This document shows, piece after piece, positions 45,801-54,848 of a stretch of DNA of 64,000 bases. The notes beneath the pieces were generated by a model, which saw nothing but the letters and a program-made list of their open reading frames with translations, was not told where the DNA came from and did no database searches. The position numbers and the translations under genes were made by a program. The stretch is from Bacteroides sp. M10. Lineage in GTDB: Bacteria > Bacteroidota > Bacteroidia > Bacteroidales > Bacteroidaceae. The number at the start of each line of letters is the position of its first letter. Within the stretch, counting starts at the first letter, position 1. The stretch lies in assembly GCF_014334015.1 (NCBI RefSeq), contig NZ_CP060488.1, positions 4,608,501-4,672,500 on the forward strand, written 5' to 3'.

Positions 45801-46137
45801 GAAGAATCGCAAAGGTAAATATGCTGAAAGAGGTGGAGCTGTTATGCCATGGCATCATCAGGTTGATTTTAAATTGAATCAGGATTTCTATTTGAATGTT
45901 GGTGGTAAGCGCAACTTGTTGCAAGTAGGAGTTGATATTAAAAATCTTCCTAACTTGTTGAATAATAGCTGGGGACTTTATAAGCAAGTAATCAATTCTA
46001 GCTTGTTGCAGTATAAAGACGGAGAGTTTACTATGAATAAGAATGCAGGTGAGACGCTGACAAGCACTTATCGTGATTTCCAAAGCTTTAAATCTACTTA
46101 TTCAGTTCAGTTTAGTGTACGTTATATTTTCAATTAA
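42832..46137 (+). CDS. TonB-dependent receptor, Oar-like
   Basis: A 1101-residue outer-membrane receptor. Signal peptide at 1-22 (ends TMSAQ), a carboxypeptidase-regulatory-like beta-sandwich (~28-112, SGKVTAQDEPIIGATI, NVSGQFNLQG), a plug domain (~115-250, LDEVVVTASKES, then SFVTVDGAAFNNTFG), and a 22-strand-type barrel with many aromatic-rich strands ending SVQFSVRYIFN. There is no adjacent SusD-like gene, so it is not a classic Sus pair. The Oar-like subfamily often lacks SusD. Codon use is visibly more AT-rich than in neighbouring genes. The transported ligand is unknown. Confidence 0.9.
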   Translation: MLKKMRSFLVLVMLFITVTMSAQVTTATMSGKVTAQDEPIIGATIVAVHEPSGTRYGTVTNVSGQFNLQGMRTGGPYKVEISYVGYQTAIYKGINLLLGENYVLNVSLKESSELLDEVVVTASKESNMKSDRAGAIMNANRDMINSTPTISRSISDIMRLSPQGADVGNGFAVGGGNYRQSFVTVDGAAFNNTFGLGGNLPANGSPISLDALEQVTVAVTPFDVRQSGFTGGAINAVTRSGDNQFRGTAYMYFNNENLKGSKVDDYELLRSKAQYYTYGASFGGPIIKDKLFFFVNGEYEDNVTAGSSYRPRTALGESYSGGNVHRPLQSDMDAISNFLINKYDFNPGKYNGYSTDTPAYRIMARIDWNANQDNKVSFRFTRTHTKDSNFPTSSTNPLYSSDLYPGGKSNEVIDGKPVGDIAKGQGRTSKYALSFSNSNYYQVRDFTSVAGEWNSRMAQGAMNNMLRFAYSYQDEPRSFDGPLFPTVDILQDGAVYANFGADLFTAGNLRQTKVFTITDEFNWNVGINKFMAGFQYEHTKAINGYMLGGAGYYVYSTWDDFVNDRTPQAFAITHSNSPDMSQFLAELKFQQYSLYLQDEISVSENFKVTGGLRFELPTYPSLKNNNNEEFAKLDFGGQHYSTDQLPGAKVSVSPRVGFNWDITGDRKYVLRGGTGLFVGRMPFVWLISAVGNSGVGQTTYYYTDAATAQYKPGFHANRDEILKDLYGGQTHSKVELPKDPTIIDKDLKMPSTWKTSLALDMRLPGDINFTLEGIYSRDYNPVVITNRGYELQDAKLTLSPNDVRDTYKIYNKGQNVYLLENWKKGAYYYSISAQLRKNFDFGLDLSFAYTHSKSRSYSDGIGDQVTSAYKTNTYSVNGINEHELGYGTYVAPDRILATIGYKKEYGKHFATSVSLLYEGMQMGYAGTWGYSRYSYTFSGNVVGDAGANSLLYIPATREELDNWKFSDAASYPATQQRDDFWNYINQDKYLKNRKGKYAERGGAVMPWHHQVDFKLNQDFYLNVGGKRNLLQVGVDIKNLPNLLNNSWGLYKQVINSSLLQYKDGEFTMNKNAGETLTSTYRDFQSFKSTYSVQFSVRYIFN

Positions 46138-46146
46138 TAGTAGTTT

Positions 46147-46208
46147 AATATCATAATAAAGAAAGCCGGGCAATTTTTTAATTGTTCGGCTTTCTTTATT
46201 ATGATATT
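46147..46208. terminator. Very long terminator stem after the receptor gene
   Basis: Arms of 28 nt (46147-46174 and 46181-46208) pair throughout in the plus-strand RNA, with two G-U pairs in the GCCGGGCAAT part, around a 6-nt T/A loop. The element ends in A/T-rich DNA and could stop transcription from either side. The next ~100 bp before the EEP gene shows nothing else I can name. Confidence 0.85.
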
Positions 46209-46312
46209 GATTGTTTCATCTTTGATTATGAGAATGAATGTGATGCTCTTCTTTTATCTCATTGAGTGAGGATAAGATTTTCTTGTGTGATTTTTATATT
46301 ATGCTATTTGTA

Positions 46313-47413
46313 TTATAACTTCACCCTCATCACCACCGGATTATGATCGCTATAAGTAAGATCCGGAGAGAAGTAATCCGTACTATTCAGTTCCGGCGAA
46401 TGGAGAATATAGTCGATTCTTAACAGATGCTTGAAAAACTTGAAAGTATACATATACCCATGACCACTCGTCTGAAAACCATCCTGCAACTTATCACCTT
46501 TTACAGTGTGATAAACATACGAAGACGGCAGAGAGTTAAAGTCACCGCAGATGATAGTAGGATAGGGGGAGGCAGCTATCAGTTGCTTTAGAGTATTAGC
46601 TTGTGCGGCACGTTTCCGGAAATTCTCATGCAATCCGTCAATCAATCCCACAGCAGCACGTTCCACCCTTTGAGAATCATCCGTGCGGAGTCCCTTTTCC
46701 AGTTTGCGCTTGTTCTGGCTCACTTCCGTTGTTTGGAGATGATTGTTGAACAGACGGATAGTACGGCCATTAATCTCAATATCACACCAGAGACTGCAAT
46801 TTTTCGAATCAGGATAGACGATAAGATTCTCCTCCTTGATAGGGTAACGGCTGAAAACAGCCAGCTGCAACAAATGTTTTCCCTCGGGAGAAATAGGAAT
46901 AAAATGATACGGCCAATCAGAAAGAACCGCAGCTATACTGTCTACACCAAACTCATCATTAATGCCAAACTCCTGAAAACAGAGAATATCTGCTTGCAGA
47001 TTTCTCATGTAAGAGGCTATCTCTTTGCATGAATAACCGGTATGCTCATGATTAAAAGCGTCAACATTGTAAGTAGCAACAGTTAGAATACCAGGAGTAT
47101 ACGCGTTCATTTTGACCATTGGAGCCGAAGCCGGGCTGAAAAAAGGAGAATGAATCACACAACTAATATAGCTCCAGTTGCTAAATATAGCAATCAGAGG
47201 GATGAAAACCCAACACCGCCAACGAATCGTCCAGTAGATGACAGAAGCAAGATTAGCCAACAAAAGTATCGGTAAAATCAAACCGATGAAAGGCATAAAT
47301 TTGAAACTATCCGGTACGGCATTACCTACGAAGGCGCCCGCAATGGTAACTCCTGCCAAAATACTGGTCAGCACAATGGATATGTAATAAAACAGTCTGT
47401 AAAAGGCTTTCAT
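46313..47413 (-). CDS. Endonuclease/exonuclease/phosphatase family membrane protein
   Basis: A 366-residue protein with three N-terminal hydrophobic spans (~8-30, 40-62, 68-88) and a C-terminal EEP domain (~105-366). EEP motifs: VATYNVDAF, ILCFQEFG, LFNNHLQT, IICGDFNSLPSS and TYSDHNPVVM, giving the usual Asp/Asn/His metal-dependent phosphodiesterase site. The catalytic part would face the periplasm or cytosol depending on topology. Substrates in this family range from DNA to inositol phosphates and sphingolipids; none can be assigned. Confidence 0.88.
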   Translation of the reverse strand: MKAFYRLFYYISIVLTSILAGVTIAGAFVGNAVPDSFKFMPFIGLILPILLLANLASVIYWTIRWRCWVFIPLIAIFSNWSYISCVIHSPFFSPASAPMVKMNAYTPGILTVATYNVDAFNHEHTGYSCKEIASYMRNLQADILCFQEFGINDEFGVDSIAAVLSDWPYHFIPISPEGKHLLQLAVFSRYPIKEENLIVYPDSKNCSLWCDIEINGRTIRLFNNHLQTTEVSQNKRKLEKGLRTDDSQRVERAAVGLIDGLHENFRKRAAQANTLKQLIAASPYPTIICGDFNSLPSSYVYHTVKGDKLQDGFQTSGHGYMYTFKFFKHLLRIDYILHSPELNSTDYFSPDLTYSDHNPVVMRVKL

Positions 47414-47490
47414 CTAATCTAAATTATTGGGTGATTATATCACTATTAAATTGTTTTCTATATAATATATACTCTACAATATGTGCCCTT

Positions 47491-50112
47491 TTATGGAGGC
47501 GACAGCCATTTATGAATCATAGCTTTCAGCTTATCATCCGCTATCGGTTTAGCTATAAAATCGTTGCATCCGGCCTCCTTCGCCGCTTTTTGGTCCTGCT
47601 CATAGGCAAAGGCACTTTGAGCAATGATAGGAACAGTGGCAGACAGCTCCCGAATGATCTTCGTAGCCTCCAATCCATCCAAATTCGGCATTTTAATATC
47701 CATCAGGATAAGATCAGGTTTCACCTCATCGAACATCGTGACAACCTCCATTCCGTCATGTGCACGTATAATCCGGTGCTCCTTACCTAAGATAGCCTCC
47801 AATAAATCAAAGTTACTGTCCGTATCTTCGGCAACCAAAATACAGGCATGCCGTGTATTTACAGCACTGCTCATACCTCCGCTCGTCTCATCACCATTCT
47901 TTTTCTCCGAATCTACACTAGCAGATTCTGTAACCGTATACGGCAAAGTAAATGTAAACGTCGTTCCCTTACCAAACTCGGAGCTGACGGAAATCCTGCC
48001 ACCGAGACGCTCAACGATAGATTGACAGATAGATAATCCCAACCCGGTGCCCTGTGCATGATTGTTCAGCTTGGCAAAACGTTCGAACACACGTCCCACT
48101 TTCTCCGGCTCAATTCCCGTTCCGGTATCCGTTACGTGGAAAACAATCTGGTTGTCCACCAGCTTGTAACCATAACTGATACTTCCTTCTTTCGTAAACT
48201 TAACAGCATTCCCAATCAGATTCGAAATCACCTGAAACACCCGGTTCTTGTCCGTTTCAATCACCAGACTCTCGTCCGAAGGCTCATAGACAAGACTCAC
48301 TCCCTGTGGCGTACGGAATATATGAGCATCGTGCACTTCCCGGCAGAGATTATGTAAACTGGCAGGTCCGAAAGAAAACTCAATAGTCCCCGATTCAATC
48401 TTCGAGAGATCGAGAATCTCGTTGATGAGTTGCAAAAGACGCTCGTTGTTCGCATTTACGATGTTGTAGTACGTCTTTCGTTCTTCCGCATCATCACTTT
48501 CGGCAATGAGATGCGAGAACCCCACAATAGCATTCAGCGGAGTCCGTATCTCATGACTCATATTGGCAAGGAAAGCCGATTTCAAACTATCAGACATTTC
48601 CGCTTTTTCTTTCGAAGACAGTAACTCCCGCTTCATCATTTCCAGTTCCGTGACATCCCATTCGATGCTGACGATCATGGGCGAAGACAATTCGTCTCCA
48701 TCCACCCGGATCTTCCGTTTGTCAAGGATAATCAGGTTTCCGTTCCGGTCCTTTCCTTCCACCGTCCAATGCATACCTTTTCCGGTGGTGGCCACTTGAA
48801 TATCCTCCTGTCTCTTCTTCTCGGCTACGATAGGCGGATAGAAATCGAAGTCATTCTTACCGACAGGATCGTTCTTGTAAAGATCGCGGTTATAAGCCTC
48901 CCGATTCCGGTAAATGTACCGGAAATCATTATTGATCTCCTTCACAACAATCCCCGCGGGGAGATTATTGATCGTCGTATCCATGATTTGATTCAGCCGT
49001 TTGATTTGGGCTTCATACCGAATCCGTTCGGAAATATCATGAGCAAACGACCAGTAACTTTCTTCACCGGAATCATTGGTAACATTGTACATCGTACCTT
49101 CGTAAGCCAATATATCTCTATTGATTTTCGATGGATGGTGAGCCACAAAATTACTGCTACCACCATGTATGGTATCCTTACAACGTTCGTCCCAAGCCTC
49201 TTGCGTAGGCATATCTGCGGCGACATTGTAGATTTTCAACTGACTGATATCCTCACTTTCGGGAATACCGTGATTGTGCAGGAAACGGCGGTTGGCAAAG
49301 ATGATCGTACCATCAGGTCTGGCGGCAAAGATACTCTCTTTGGCATTGTTGATAGCGTGTGTCAGCGTGTTAATGTCGTTTCTGCGATGCTGTATGTCCG
49401 TGATATTCTGAATATACCCCTCGATATTGAAACTACCGTCGGAGCGCTCTTCGCGCAAATAAGTCTGGATACGCATATAGAAGATTTCCCCGTTCAGGCG
49501 GACACGATAGCTGATGCTCTCCGTGTTGAGTTTCTTTTCGTTCACCCGACACCATTCCTTGAAACTCTGACGGTCTTCTTCTACAATCAGTTCCACATAT
49601 TTTTCAATGGCGAGATTCTGCACACTTTCCTCACACAAAACGCCTGTATAACCCAAATAATGGAAAACGTTCTGGTTCGTATTGTATGCCCATTGTCCTA
49701 TCTGGGCAACCTTCTGGATGGCCCTTAAAGTAAGATTCGCCTGCTCTAGCCGACGCTTTACGTTACTTCTCTGCGTGATGTCACGATATTGGCAAAGCAC
49801 CATGCCGTCATACGGAAACATGAGGCATTTGAAGTAGAAAATTTCGTCATTCAGCACCAGCTTGAAGTTCTTGCTGATGCTTCGCTGCTCTTCGAGCACA
49901 ATCTGAAAGATGGGCATCACCCTCTCTCTTGTATATTCCGGTAAAAGCTCAAATATATTTTTTCCTAAAAGTATATCCTCTTGCAGAAACCATAGATCAC
50001 AATGAGACTCAATGTCTACGCAGACGCCATGTCTGTCAACCAATAGCATTGTATCTGCCGTCAGTTTCAATATTCTTTGTGCGTTATTCGCATCATGTAA
50101 TATTCTGTCCAT
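47491..50112 (-). CDS. Hybrid histidine kinase with multiple PAS domains and C-terminal receiver
   Basis: An 873-residue hybrid kinase without TM segments. About four PAS modules fill residues 1-485 (LMLVDRHGVCVDIESH, AIQKVAQIGQWAYNTN, SIFAARPDGTIIFANRRF, TTINNLPAGIVVKEIN). HisKA has FLANMSHEIRTPLN; HATPase has NLIGNAVKFT, DTGTGIEPE, FERFAKLN and GTGLGLSI. The receiver at ~745-873 carries ILVAEDTDSNF, phosphoacceptor Asp in LILMDIKMP, and FIAKPI. No output domain, so it must pass phosphate to a protein encoded elsewhere. Its HisKA block closely resembles that of the kinase at 38.8 kb. It is 70 bp downstream of the glycan operon. Confidence 0.92.
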   Translation of the reverse strand: MDRILHDANNAQRILKLTADTMLLVDRHGVCVDIESHCDLWFLQEDILLGKNIFELLPEYTRERVMPIFQIVLEEQRSISKNFKLVLNDEIFYFKCLMFPYDGMVLCQYRDITQRSNVKRRLEQANLTLRAIQKVAQIGQWAYNTNQNVFHYLGYTGVLCEESVQNLAIEKYVELIVEEDRQSFKEWCRVNEKKLNTESISYRVRLNGEIFYMRIQTYLREERSDGSFNIEGYIQNITDIQHRRNDINTLTHAINNAKESIFAARPDGTIIFANRRFLHNHGIPESEDISQLKIYNVAADMPTQEAWDERCKDTIHGGSSNFVAHHPSKINRDILAYEGTMYNVTNDSGEESYWSFAHDISERIRYEAQIKRLNQIMDTTINNLPAGIVVKEINNDFRYIYRNREAYNRDLYKNDPVGKNDFDFYPPIVAEKKRQEDIQVATTGKGMHWTVEGKDRNGNLIILDKRKIRVDGDELSSPMIVSIEWDVTELEMMKRELLSSKEKAEMSDSLKSAFLANMSHEIRTPLNAIVGFSHLIAESDDAEERKTYYNIVNANNERLLQLINEILDLSKIESGTIEFSFGPASLHNLCREVHDAHIFRTPQGVSLVYEPSDESLVIETDKNRVFQVISNLIGNAVKFTKEGSISYGYKLVDNQIVFHVTDTGTGIEPEKVGRVFERFAKLNNHAQGTGLGLSICQSIVERLGGRISVSSEFGKGTTFTFTLPYTVTESASVDSEKKNGDETSGGMSSAVNTRHACILVAEDTDSNFDLLEAILGKEHRIIRAHDGMEVVTMFDEVKPDLILMDIKMPNLDGLEATKIIRELSATVPIIAQSAFAYEQDQKAAKEAGCNDFIAKPIADDKLKAMIHKWLSPP

Positions 50113-50182
50113 GTCTGTTTTTTATTAGATAATAGAGACTTATGTCTCTTATAAGGATAACAAAAGATTCCGGCATTTGTTC

Positions 50183-51397
50183 TTACTTTTCGGCGCGCTT
50201 CGCCTTTTCCCAGGCTCCGCTTCCTTTTTTCTTCTTGAGATAGCGGATGCCTTTCAGCACATTGACATTCATAAATAAAAAGTAGTAGGGGATAAAGAGC
50301 AACTTGTTTTTTATCTGTTTCGTAGATAGGTAATATCCCCAATATCCCAACCCGTAAAAAAGAACCTGCATGGCAAGCAGCACTCCGTAAAATATGGTAG
50401 AACCACCCAACAGCAGAATCGCAATATTCAGCGGGAAGAGCGCAAACAACAGAAACGGAGTAATAGACCATCGCAATACCCGGTGCGACGTATATTGAAA
50501 GCTAAGTATCCCGTAACGGAAAGGATTCAGCAACGGACGAAGCCGCCAGATGGACTGCAATCCTCCCGCAGCGATGCGCACTTTCCGTTTTTCTTCTTCG
50601 CGCATATCTGCCGAACCGCTTTCGATGGCATAAGCATTCGTACAATAATCGATAGTGTAACCTTTCATTGTGATCCGGAGTGAAAGAATAAAATCGTCGA
50701 GCAACGTATCCGGCTCCATCGCTTCGAATAGCTCATTACGCACGGCAAACAATTCGCCTGCTGCTCCTACGGCAGAGTAGAGCCGTGAGTCAAGTGCTTT
50801 CAGAGTTGATTCGTATTTCCAGTAAATACCTTCACCACCGGCAGCCGCCCCGTCTTTAGTCTGCACGGCAATCCGTTTTTCACCAGCCACGCAGCCCACT
50901 TTCGGATCCTGGAAAGCAAGCACGATTTCCCGTATGGCCTCCCGGTTCACCATCGTGTTGGCATCCGTAAAAACAACGAGCGGAGTATCCACCAACGTCA
51001 TTCCACGTGCCATTGCAGCCGTCTTACCTTGCCGGAGCGGTTGGAAATGTACGGTCGCTTTCCCCTGCCAACGCGTCTGCAATCGTTCGTTCGTACCGTC
51101 ATCGCTTCCGTCCGTCACCCATACGATGTGCAGCTTGTCCGCAGGATAATCCAGCTCAAGACTGTTTTCCATCTTCTCGTCCACTACATCTTCTTCGTTG
51201 AATGCCGTAATGAAGAGGGTAACTTCAGGCAGGTCTGCGTCCGATGCCGGCAACGAACGCTTCACAGGCTTCACGAAAAGCTCTTTCAACTTGACAAGAA
51301 TATAAAGCACAATTCCGTAGCCCAAATAAGTGTAGAACACAACGAACAGGGCAAGCCAGAAAATAATTTCAAGACAAAGGGTAATGGTTTCGTTCAT
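50183..51397 (-). CDS. Glycosyltransferase family 2, membrane-bound
   Basis: A 404-residue processive-type GT2. An N-terminal TM helix (~8-35), then the GT-A domain: ITAFNEEDVVDEKM, VWVTDGSDDGT, VFTDANTMVN (DxD-like DAN), DDFILSLRI, then three or four C-terminal TM helices (~300-385). The layout resembles hyaluronan/cellulose synthase-like enzymes that extend a glycan at the membrane. It is probably the last gene of the surface-glycan operon, 85 bp after the fusion gene. Confidence 0.88.
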   Translation of the reverse strand: MNETITLCLEIIFWLALFVVFYTYLGYGIVLYILVKLKELFVKPVKRSLPASDADLPEVTLFITAFNEEDVVDEKMENSLELDYPADKLHIVWVTDGSDDGTNERLQTRWQGKATVHFQPLRQGKTAAMARGMTLVDTPLVVFTDANTMVNREAIREIVLAFQDPKVGCVAGEKRIAVQTKDGAAAGGEGIYWKYESTLKALDSRLYSAVGAAGELFAVRNELFEAMEPDTLLDDFILSLRITMKGYTIDYCTNAYAIESGSADMREEEKRKVRIAAGGLQSIWRLRPLLNPFRYGILSFQYTSHRVLRWSITPFLLFALFPLNIAILLLGGSTIFYGVLLAMQVLFYGLGYWGYYLSTKQIKNKLLFIPYYFLFMNVNVLKGIRYLKKKKGSGAWEKAKRAEK

Positions 51398-51482
51398 AGC
51401 TATATTTGTTTATTACTTCTTCTTTCTTTGTTTACACTCAACTCGTTTTAAGTTTTTTTTGTGTCCGGCTTTTATTAACTGT

Positions 51483-53975
51483 TCACTTGATTCGTTTTTT
51501 CAGCTCCTCCTTTTTATCCGAGTCTTTTAGCATATTTACAAAATAGAGGGCATCAGCTTTAGCGGAAGCATCTGTCGGATTCGCTTCATACCTTTTCACG
51601 AAGTTCTCGGCGTGTTCCGTCAGATATTTCCGGCAATCGATATTGAGCATAATTCCATTTTCATAGTTACTATAAGACAGTCCTGTAACAGTGCTTCCAG
51701 CATCAAGAGAGGTAATATCCTCTTTCTTTATACCAGATAGATTGACCGTAACAGAAGGATAATAAAAGTCTTCCTCACTGGGTAGATGAACGGTCAATCT
51801 CAGTTTATGTTCATCTATCTTTGTCACTGCTGTTGTGCCGTGTGTACGATAGAAATTGTATTCATAATATTCTTCCTGGTTGGGTATCCACACGTTGTCC
51901 GTTCCCTTTTTGCCGTAGTTATTGTTGATCCAGAGCAACAGGTCAGCCCAAGAAGCATCTGTACCATGAACGCCGACGTTGATAGCCATTCGTTTTTCCG
52001 GCGATAATTGTAGCTGTTTGTCGATTTCTTTTTTCAGATCCTCAATGGAGTAGAATCCTCTGTTTAGTATCACCTTTTTTAAATCGTTTTCCGTTTTTGC
52101 CGGACATATCGTTTCACCATCATTGGAAGTCATGGTTTGTATAGAAGAATGAATTTGTCCAGCGGTAATATATTCAGCAATTCCGCTTGGTTTGGCCAGC
52201 ATTTTACATCCTCTGCCAGACAGTTTCTCTTTGATGATATTCAAGGCTATGTCGTAATGTCTAAGTAAGTTATTAACAGTAATTTCTTCATTATCTATAT
52301 TCACATCATGTATGGAGATACCTATTCCATAGTTCAGCATCTCTTTGACATCTCCCCATGTCAGCCCTGATTTCATGAAGAAGCGATAATATTCTTGCGT
52401 CTGTCCTTTATAAATTTGTGTTTTGGCGTCCATCCATTCCCATTCCGGTGAGAGGGTGGTGGTAAATGAAAACCTGACTTCATTCCCGGATCCGTCCGTA
52501 CTTCCCAAAGTTTCACCAAGATAATAAATATCGGGTGGAAGGTCTTCGTATTGCAAATGACCGAGTTGATAATAATAACCGGCAGTCAAAGGTTTGCCAT
52601 TGATGGCGGCCCACGTCCACGAGAAGGCAGCTTGTTTGCAGTCGTCTTGGGTAAGCATCAGTAGCCATGACTTATTGTACTTCAATGCAGGAATTACCGT
52701 TTTTATGGCCTTTTCTTCGGGCAAAGTATTGCGGGTGTTGATTATAATTTCCGCAGTATAGTTTTGACTTTCATTCCCGAAAGGGTAGAAGAAATCTGTA
52801 TCTACGATGATGTCTTGCCTTTGGGGAGAATTGTTGTTTCCTGAATTATCTTGTTTTCCATCGTCTTTGTCTCCCTGGTACAAATTGACTTTCTTGATAC
52901 AGGAAACGTGAATAAGGCAGATTGCTAACAGCATGATGACTGTTTTGGTTTTTCCTAAAAACAATAAGCTGCTGAAGCGTGTCATTTCCAATAGTTTGAT
53001 AATTCCCATGCAGAGAAGAATCAATAGAATGGAAATAACTGGCGTTATAATAAAGTTGAACATGAAGAAACCGGTGTCCAACAGGTTGAACCGGCTCAAT
53101 ACGTTACCTTCAATCAATATATGTATGGTATAGATGCCAAGTGTATATGTACCCACTTTTTCGATTACACGGAAATGAGGGCGGTAGACTCGTTGCAGCA
53201 GCAAGAATATAAACAAGCTTCCCGCGAAACCGATCAAATAGCGATAACAGATAATCGGTAGCCTTTCCCATGGCGGATAGCATACGAACTTTCCTTCCAG
53301 ATAATCGTACATACTCATTCCGGTGATGTAGATATAATCCTCTTTTTGATAGAAAGGGAGGAGTATGGCGAAAAGGATAAGTGAAGCGATCAGTAGTTTG
53401 CCCCGGTGCTTCATGATTACGTCAATATACTTATGTATAAAATATCCCATCCAAAAGAATGGATACATAAACTTGTCGAGGTGTAATCGTCCATTGTCCG
53501 GCAATGCAAGGAAAAGCAAAAGTGAGATAATGAAAGCGGCAGTATCTTTTTTGAATATTTTCATACTGACGATGGCGAGTGTGAAACAGATAAAAACAGA
53601 GCGCAGGAACCAAAAACGGGTGAATGTTTCCATGAAAAGAGATTTTAAAGTTCCGGCTGGAGATGGTATGATTCCGGCATAGAGCATATATCCGATATTG
53701 ATAGCGACCAACACTAATGACCAGCCGAAACAGGGAAGTATTAGTTGTTTAAATCTTCGGATTATATTTTGCATGAGTGGTTTTCCGATGGATTTGCTGA
53801 AAAAGAAACCGCTGACCAGCATGAATATGGGCATGTGGAAAGAACAGATAAACTCATGTACCGGATTGGTCCAGAAATCGTTACCGTCTCCCAAGTTCTG
53901 GATGGAATGCCCCCAGACTACGATGAAAATGCAGATTCCTTTAATAAAGTCGATATATTCTATGCGTTTTCCCAT
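51483..53975 (-). CDS. Acyltransferase-3 membrane domain fused to a deacetylase-like periplasmic domain
   Basis: An 830-residue protein of two parts. Residues 1-~340 are an acyltransferase-3 membrane domain with about ten TM helices; His23 in WGHS and FHMPIFMLVSGFFFS are family marks of acetyl/acyl transfer to surface glycans. At 341-359 the sequence reads like a complete lipoprotein signal (GKTKT, a hydrophobic run, then LIHVSC with Cys359). Residues ~385-690 contain LTQDD (441-445), SIHD (555-558), KPSG (595-598) and GVHGTD (668-673), in the order expected for a divergent NodB-type polysaccharide deacetylase. A beta-rich tail follows. The order suggests acylation and deacylation by one polypeptide; the deacetylase call is tentative. 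Confidence 0.7.
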   Translation of the reverse strand: MGKRIEYIDFIKGICIFIVVWGHSIQNLGDGNDFWTNPVHEFICSFHMPIFMLVSGFFFSKSIGKPLMQNIIRRFKQLILPCFGWSLVLVAINIGYMLYAGIIPSPAGTLKSLFMETFTRFWFLRSVFICFTLAIVSMKIFKKDTAAFIISLLLFLALPDNGRLHLDKFMYPFFWMGYFIHKYIDVIMKHRGKLLIASLILFAILLPFYQKEDYIYITGMSMYDYLEGKFVCYPPWERLPIICYRYLIGFAGSLFIFLLLQRVYRPHFRVIEKVGTYTLGIYTIHILIEGNVLSRFNLLDTGFFMFNFIITPVISILLILLCMGIIKLLEMTRFSSLLFLGKTKTVIMLLAICLIHVSCIKKVNLYQGDKDDGKQDNSGNNNSPQRQDIIVDTDFFYPFGNESQNYTAEIIINTRNTLPEEKAIKTVIPALKYNKSWLLMLTQDDCKQAAFSWTWAAINGKPLTAGYYYQLGHLQYEDLPPDIYYLGETLGSTDGSGNEVRFSFTTTLSPEWEWMDAKTQIYKGQTQEYYRFFMKSGLTWGDVKEMLNYGIGISIHDVNIDNEEITVNNLLRHYDIALNIIKEKLSGRGCKMLAKPSGIAEYITAGQIHSSIQTMTSNDGETICPAKTENDLKKVILNRGFYSIEDLKKEIDKQLQLSPEKRMAINVGVHGTDASWADLLLWINNNYGKKGTDNVWIPNQEEYYEYNFYRTHGTTAVTKIDEHKLRLTVHLPSEEDFYYPSVTVNLSGIKKEDITSLDAGSTVTGLSYSNYENGIMLNIDCRKYLTEHAENFVKRYEANPTDASAKADALYFVNMLKDSDKKEELKKRIK

Positions 53976-53981
53976 GGCTGT

Positions 53982-54839
53982 TTACTTATTCTTAATCAGG
54001 TTACTATCTTCGTCTTTATATTCTTTCTTTTTAGTAAATATTCCTCCCAACCCTTTCAGGCCTTTTACAACACGTACTTTAAAACTATTGAACAGACTTC
54101 CGTCAGTTCCAACCGTTCCATATCCTGTTACGGCACGTGCTTTGCGATTGCGGACAAAAGCGATTTTACCGAACTGCTTGAGTTGGAGAGAGAGGTAGCC
54201 GTCTTCACCTCGGATGATGTCGGTACGGATGCCAGTTTTCCGTGCATACTCTGTGTGGTAGGCAAGGACAAGTCCGCGCACGCTAAGTTCCGGACGTTTG
54301 AATGATTGCATCCACAGATGTAGGTCACGAGCTGCTTCGTAGACTTTTAGTCCCCATCGTGAGTGATTTTTATCCGGAATATAACTCCATAAGGAGCTGA
54401 CGGCCACAATGCCTGGACGTTCGAGAGCGTTTACCATTATTTCTACGTATTTCGGAGGATACATGGTGTCGGAGTCAATATTAATATGATATTTGCCTCG
54501 GGCGTGGTTCAGCCCGCAAAGGCGGGCAAATCCGCAACTATGTTGAGTTTCTGTATAATAAGGTACACCGCATTTTTGAAATATCTCCGCCGTGCAGTCT
54601 TTTGATTCATTGTCTACACCGATGATTTCTACAGGATATTTACATTGCATCTCGCTCAAAGACCAAAGGCAGGCGAGTAGATGCTTTTCTTCGTTGTATC
54701 CGATAATTGAAACGCTGACAAGCGGTTCATCACTCTGCAGCTTCGCAATATTCTGCCGTACTTCTTCAATGACAGATGCGGGTGCTTCTGCAAAAGGCTT
54801 TTCATAAACCTGTAAATATTTACTATACCAAATCATCAC
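53982..54839 (-). CDS. Glycosyltransferase family 2
   Basis: A 285-residue GT-A glycosyltransferase. The domain starts with VSVSIIGYNEEKHLLACLWSL split over motif 1, then EIIGVDNESKDCTAEI and the metal-binding DxD INIDSDTMYPP. The C-terminal third is basic with no TM segment, so it is likely a peripheral cytosolic enzyme. 6 bp upstream of the acyltransferase fusion gene and 9 bp after the preceding GT4 gene, so firmly inside the operon. Sugar specificity unknown. Confidence 0.88.
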   Translation of the reverse strand: MMIWYSKYLQVYEKPFAEAPASVIEEVRQNIAKLQSDEPLVSVSIIGYNEEKHLLACLWSLSEMQCKYPVEIIGVDNESKDCTAEIFQKCGVPYYTETQHSCGFARLCGLNHARGKYHINIDSDTMYPPKYVEIMVNALERPGIVAVSSLWSYIPDKNHSRWGLKVYEAARDLHLWMQSFKRPELSVRGLVLAYHTEYARKTGIRTDIIRGEDGYLSLQLKQFGKIAFVRNRKARAVTGYGTVGTDGSLFNSFKVRVVKGLKGLGGIFTKKKEYKDEDSNLIKNK

Positions 54840-54848
54840 TTTTAAGTT

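Noticed and set aside
42832..46137. SusC of a SusC/SusD polysaccharide-utilisation pair
   Set aside because: No SusD-like lipoprotein gene is adjacent, and the sequence is closer to Oar-like receptors.
48769..49728. A 319-codon frame antisense to the hybrid kinase
   Set aside because: Composition is that of a complementary-strand shadow; the kinase PAS domains on the minus strand explain the region.
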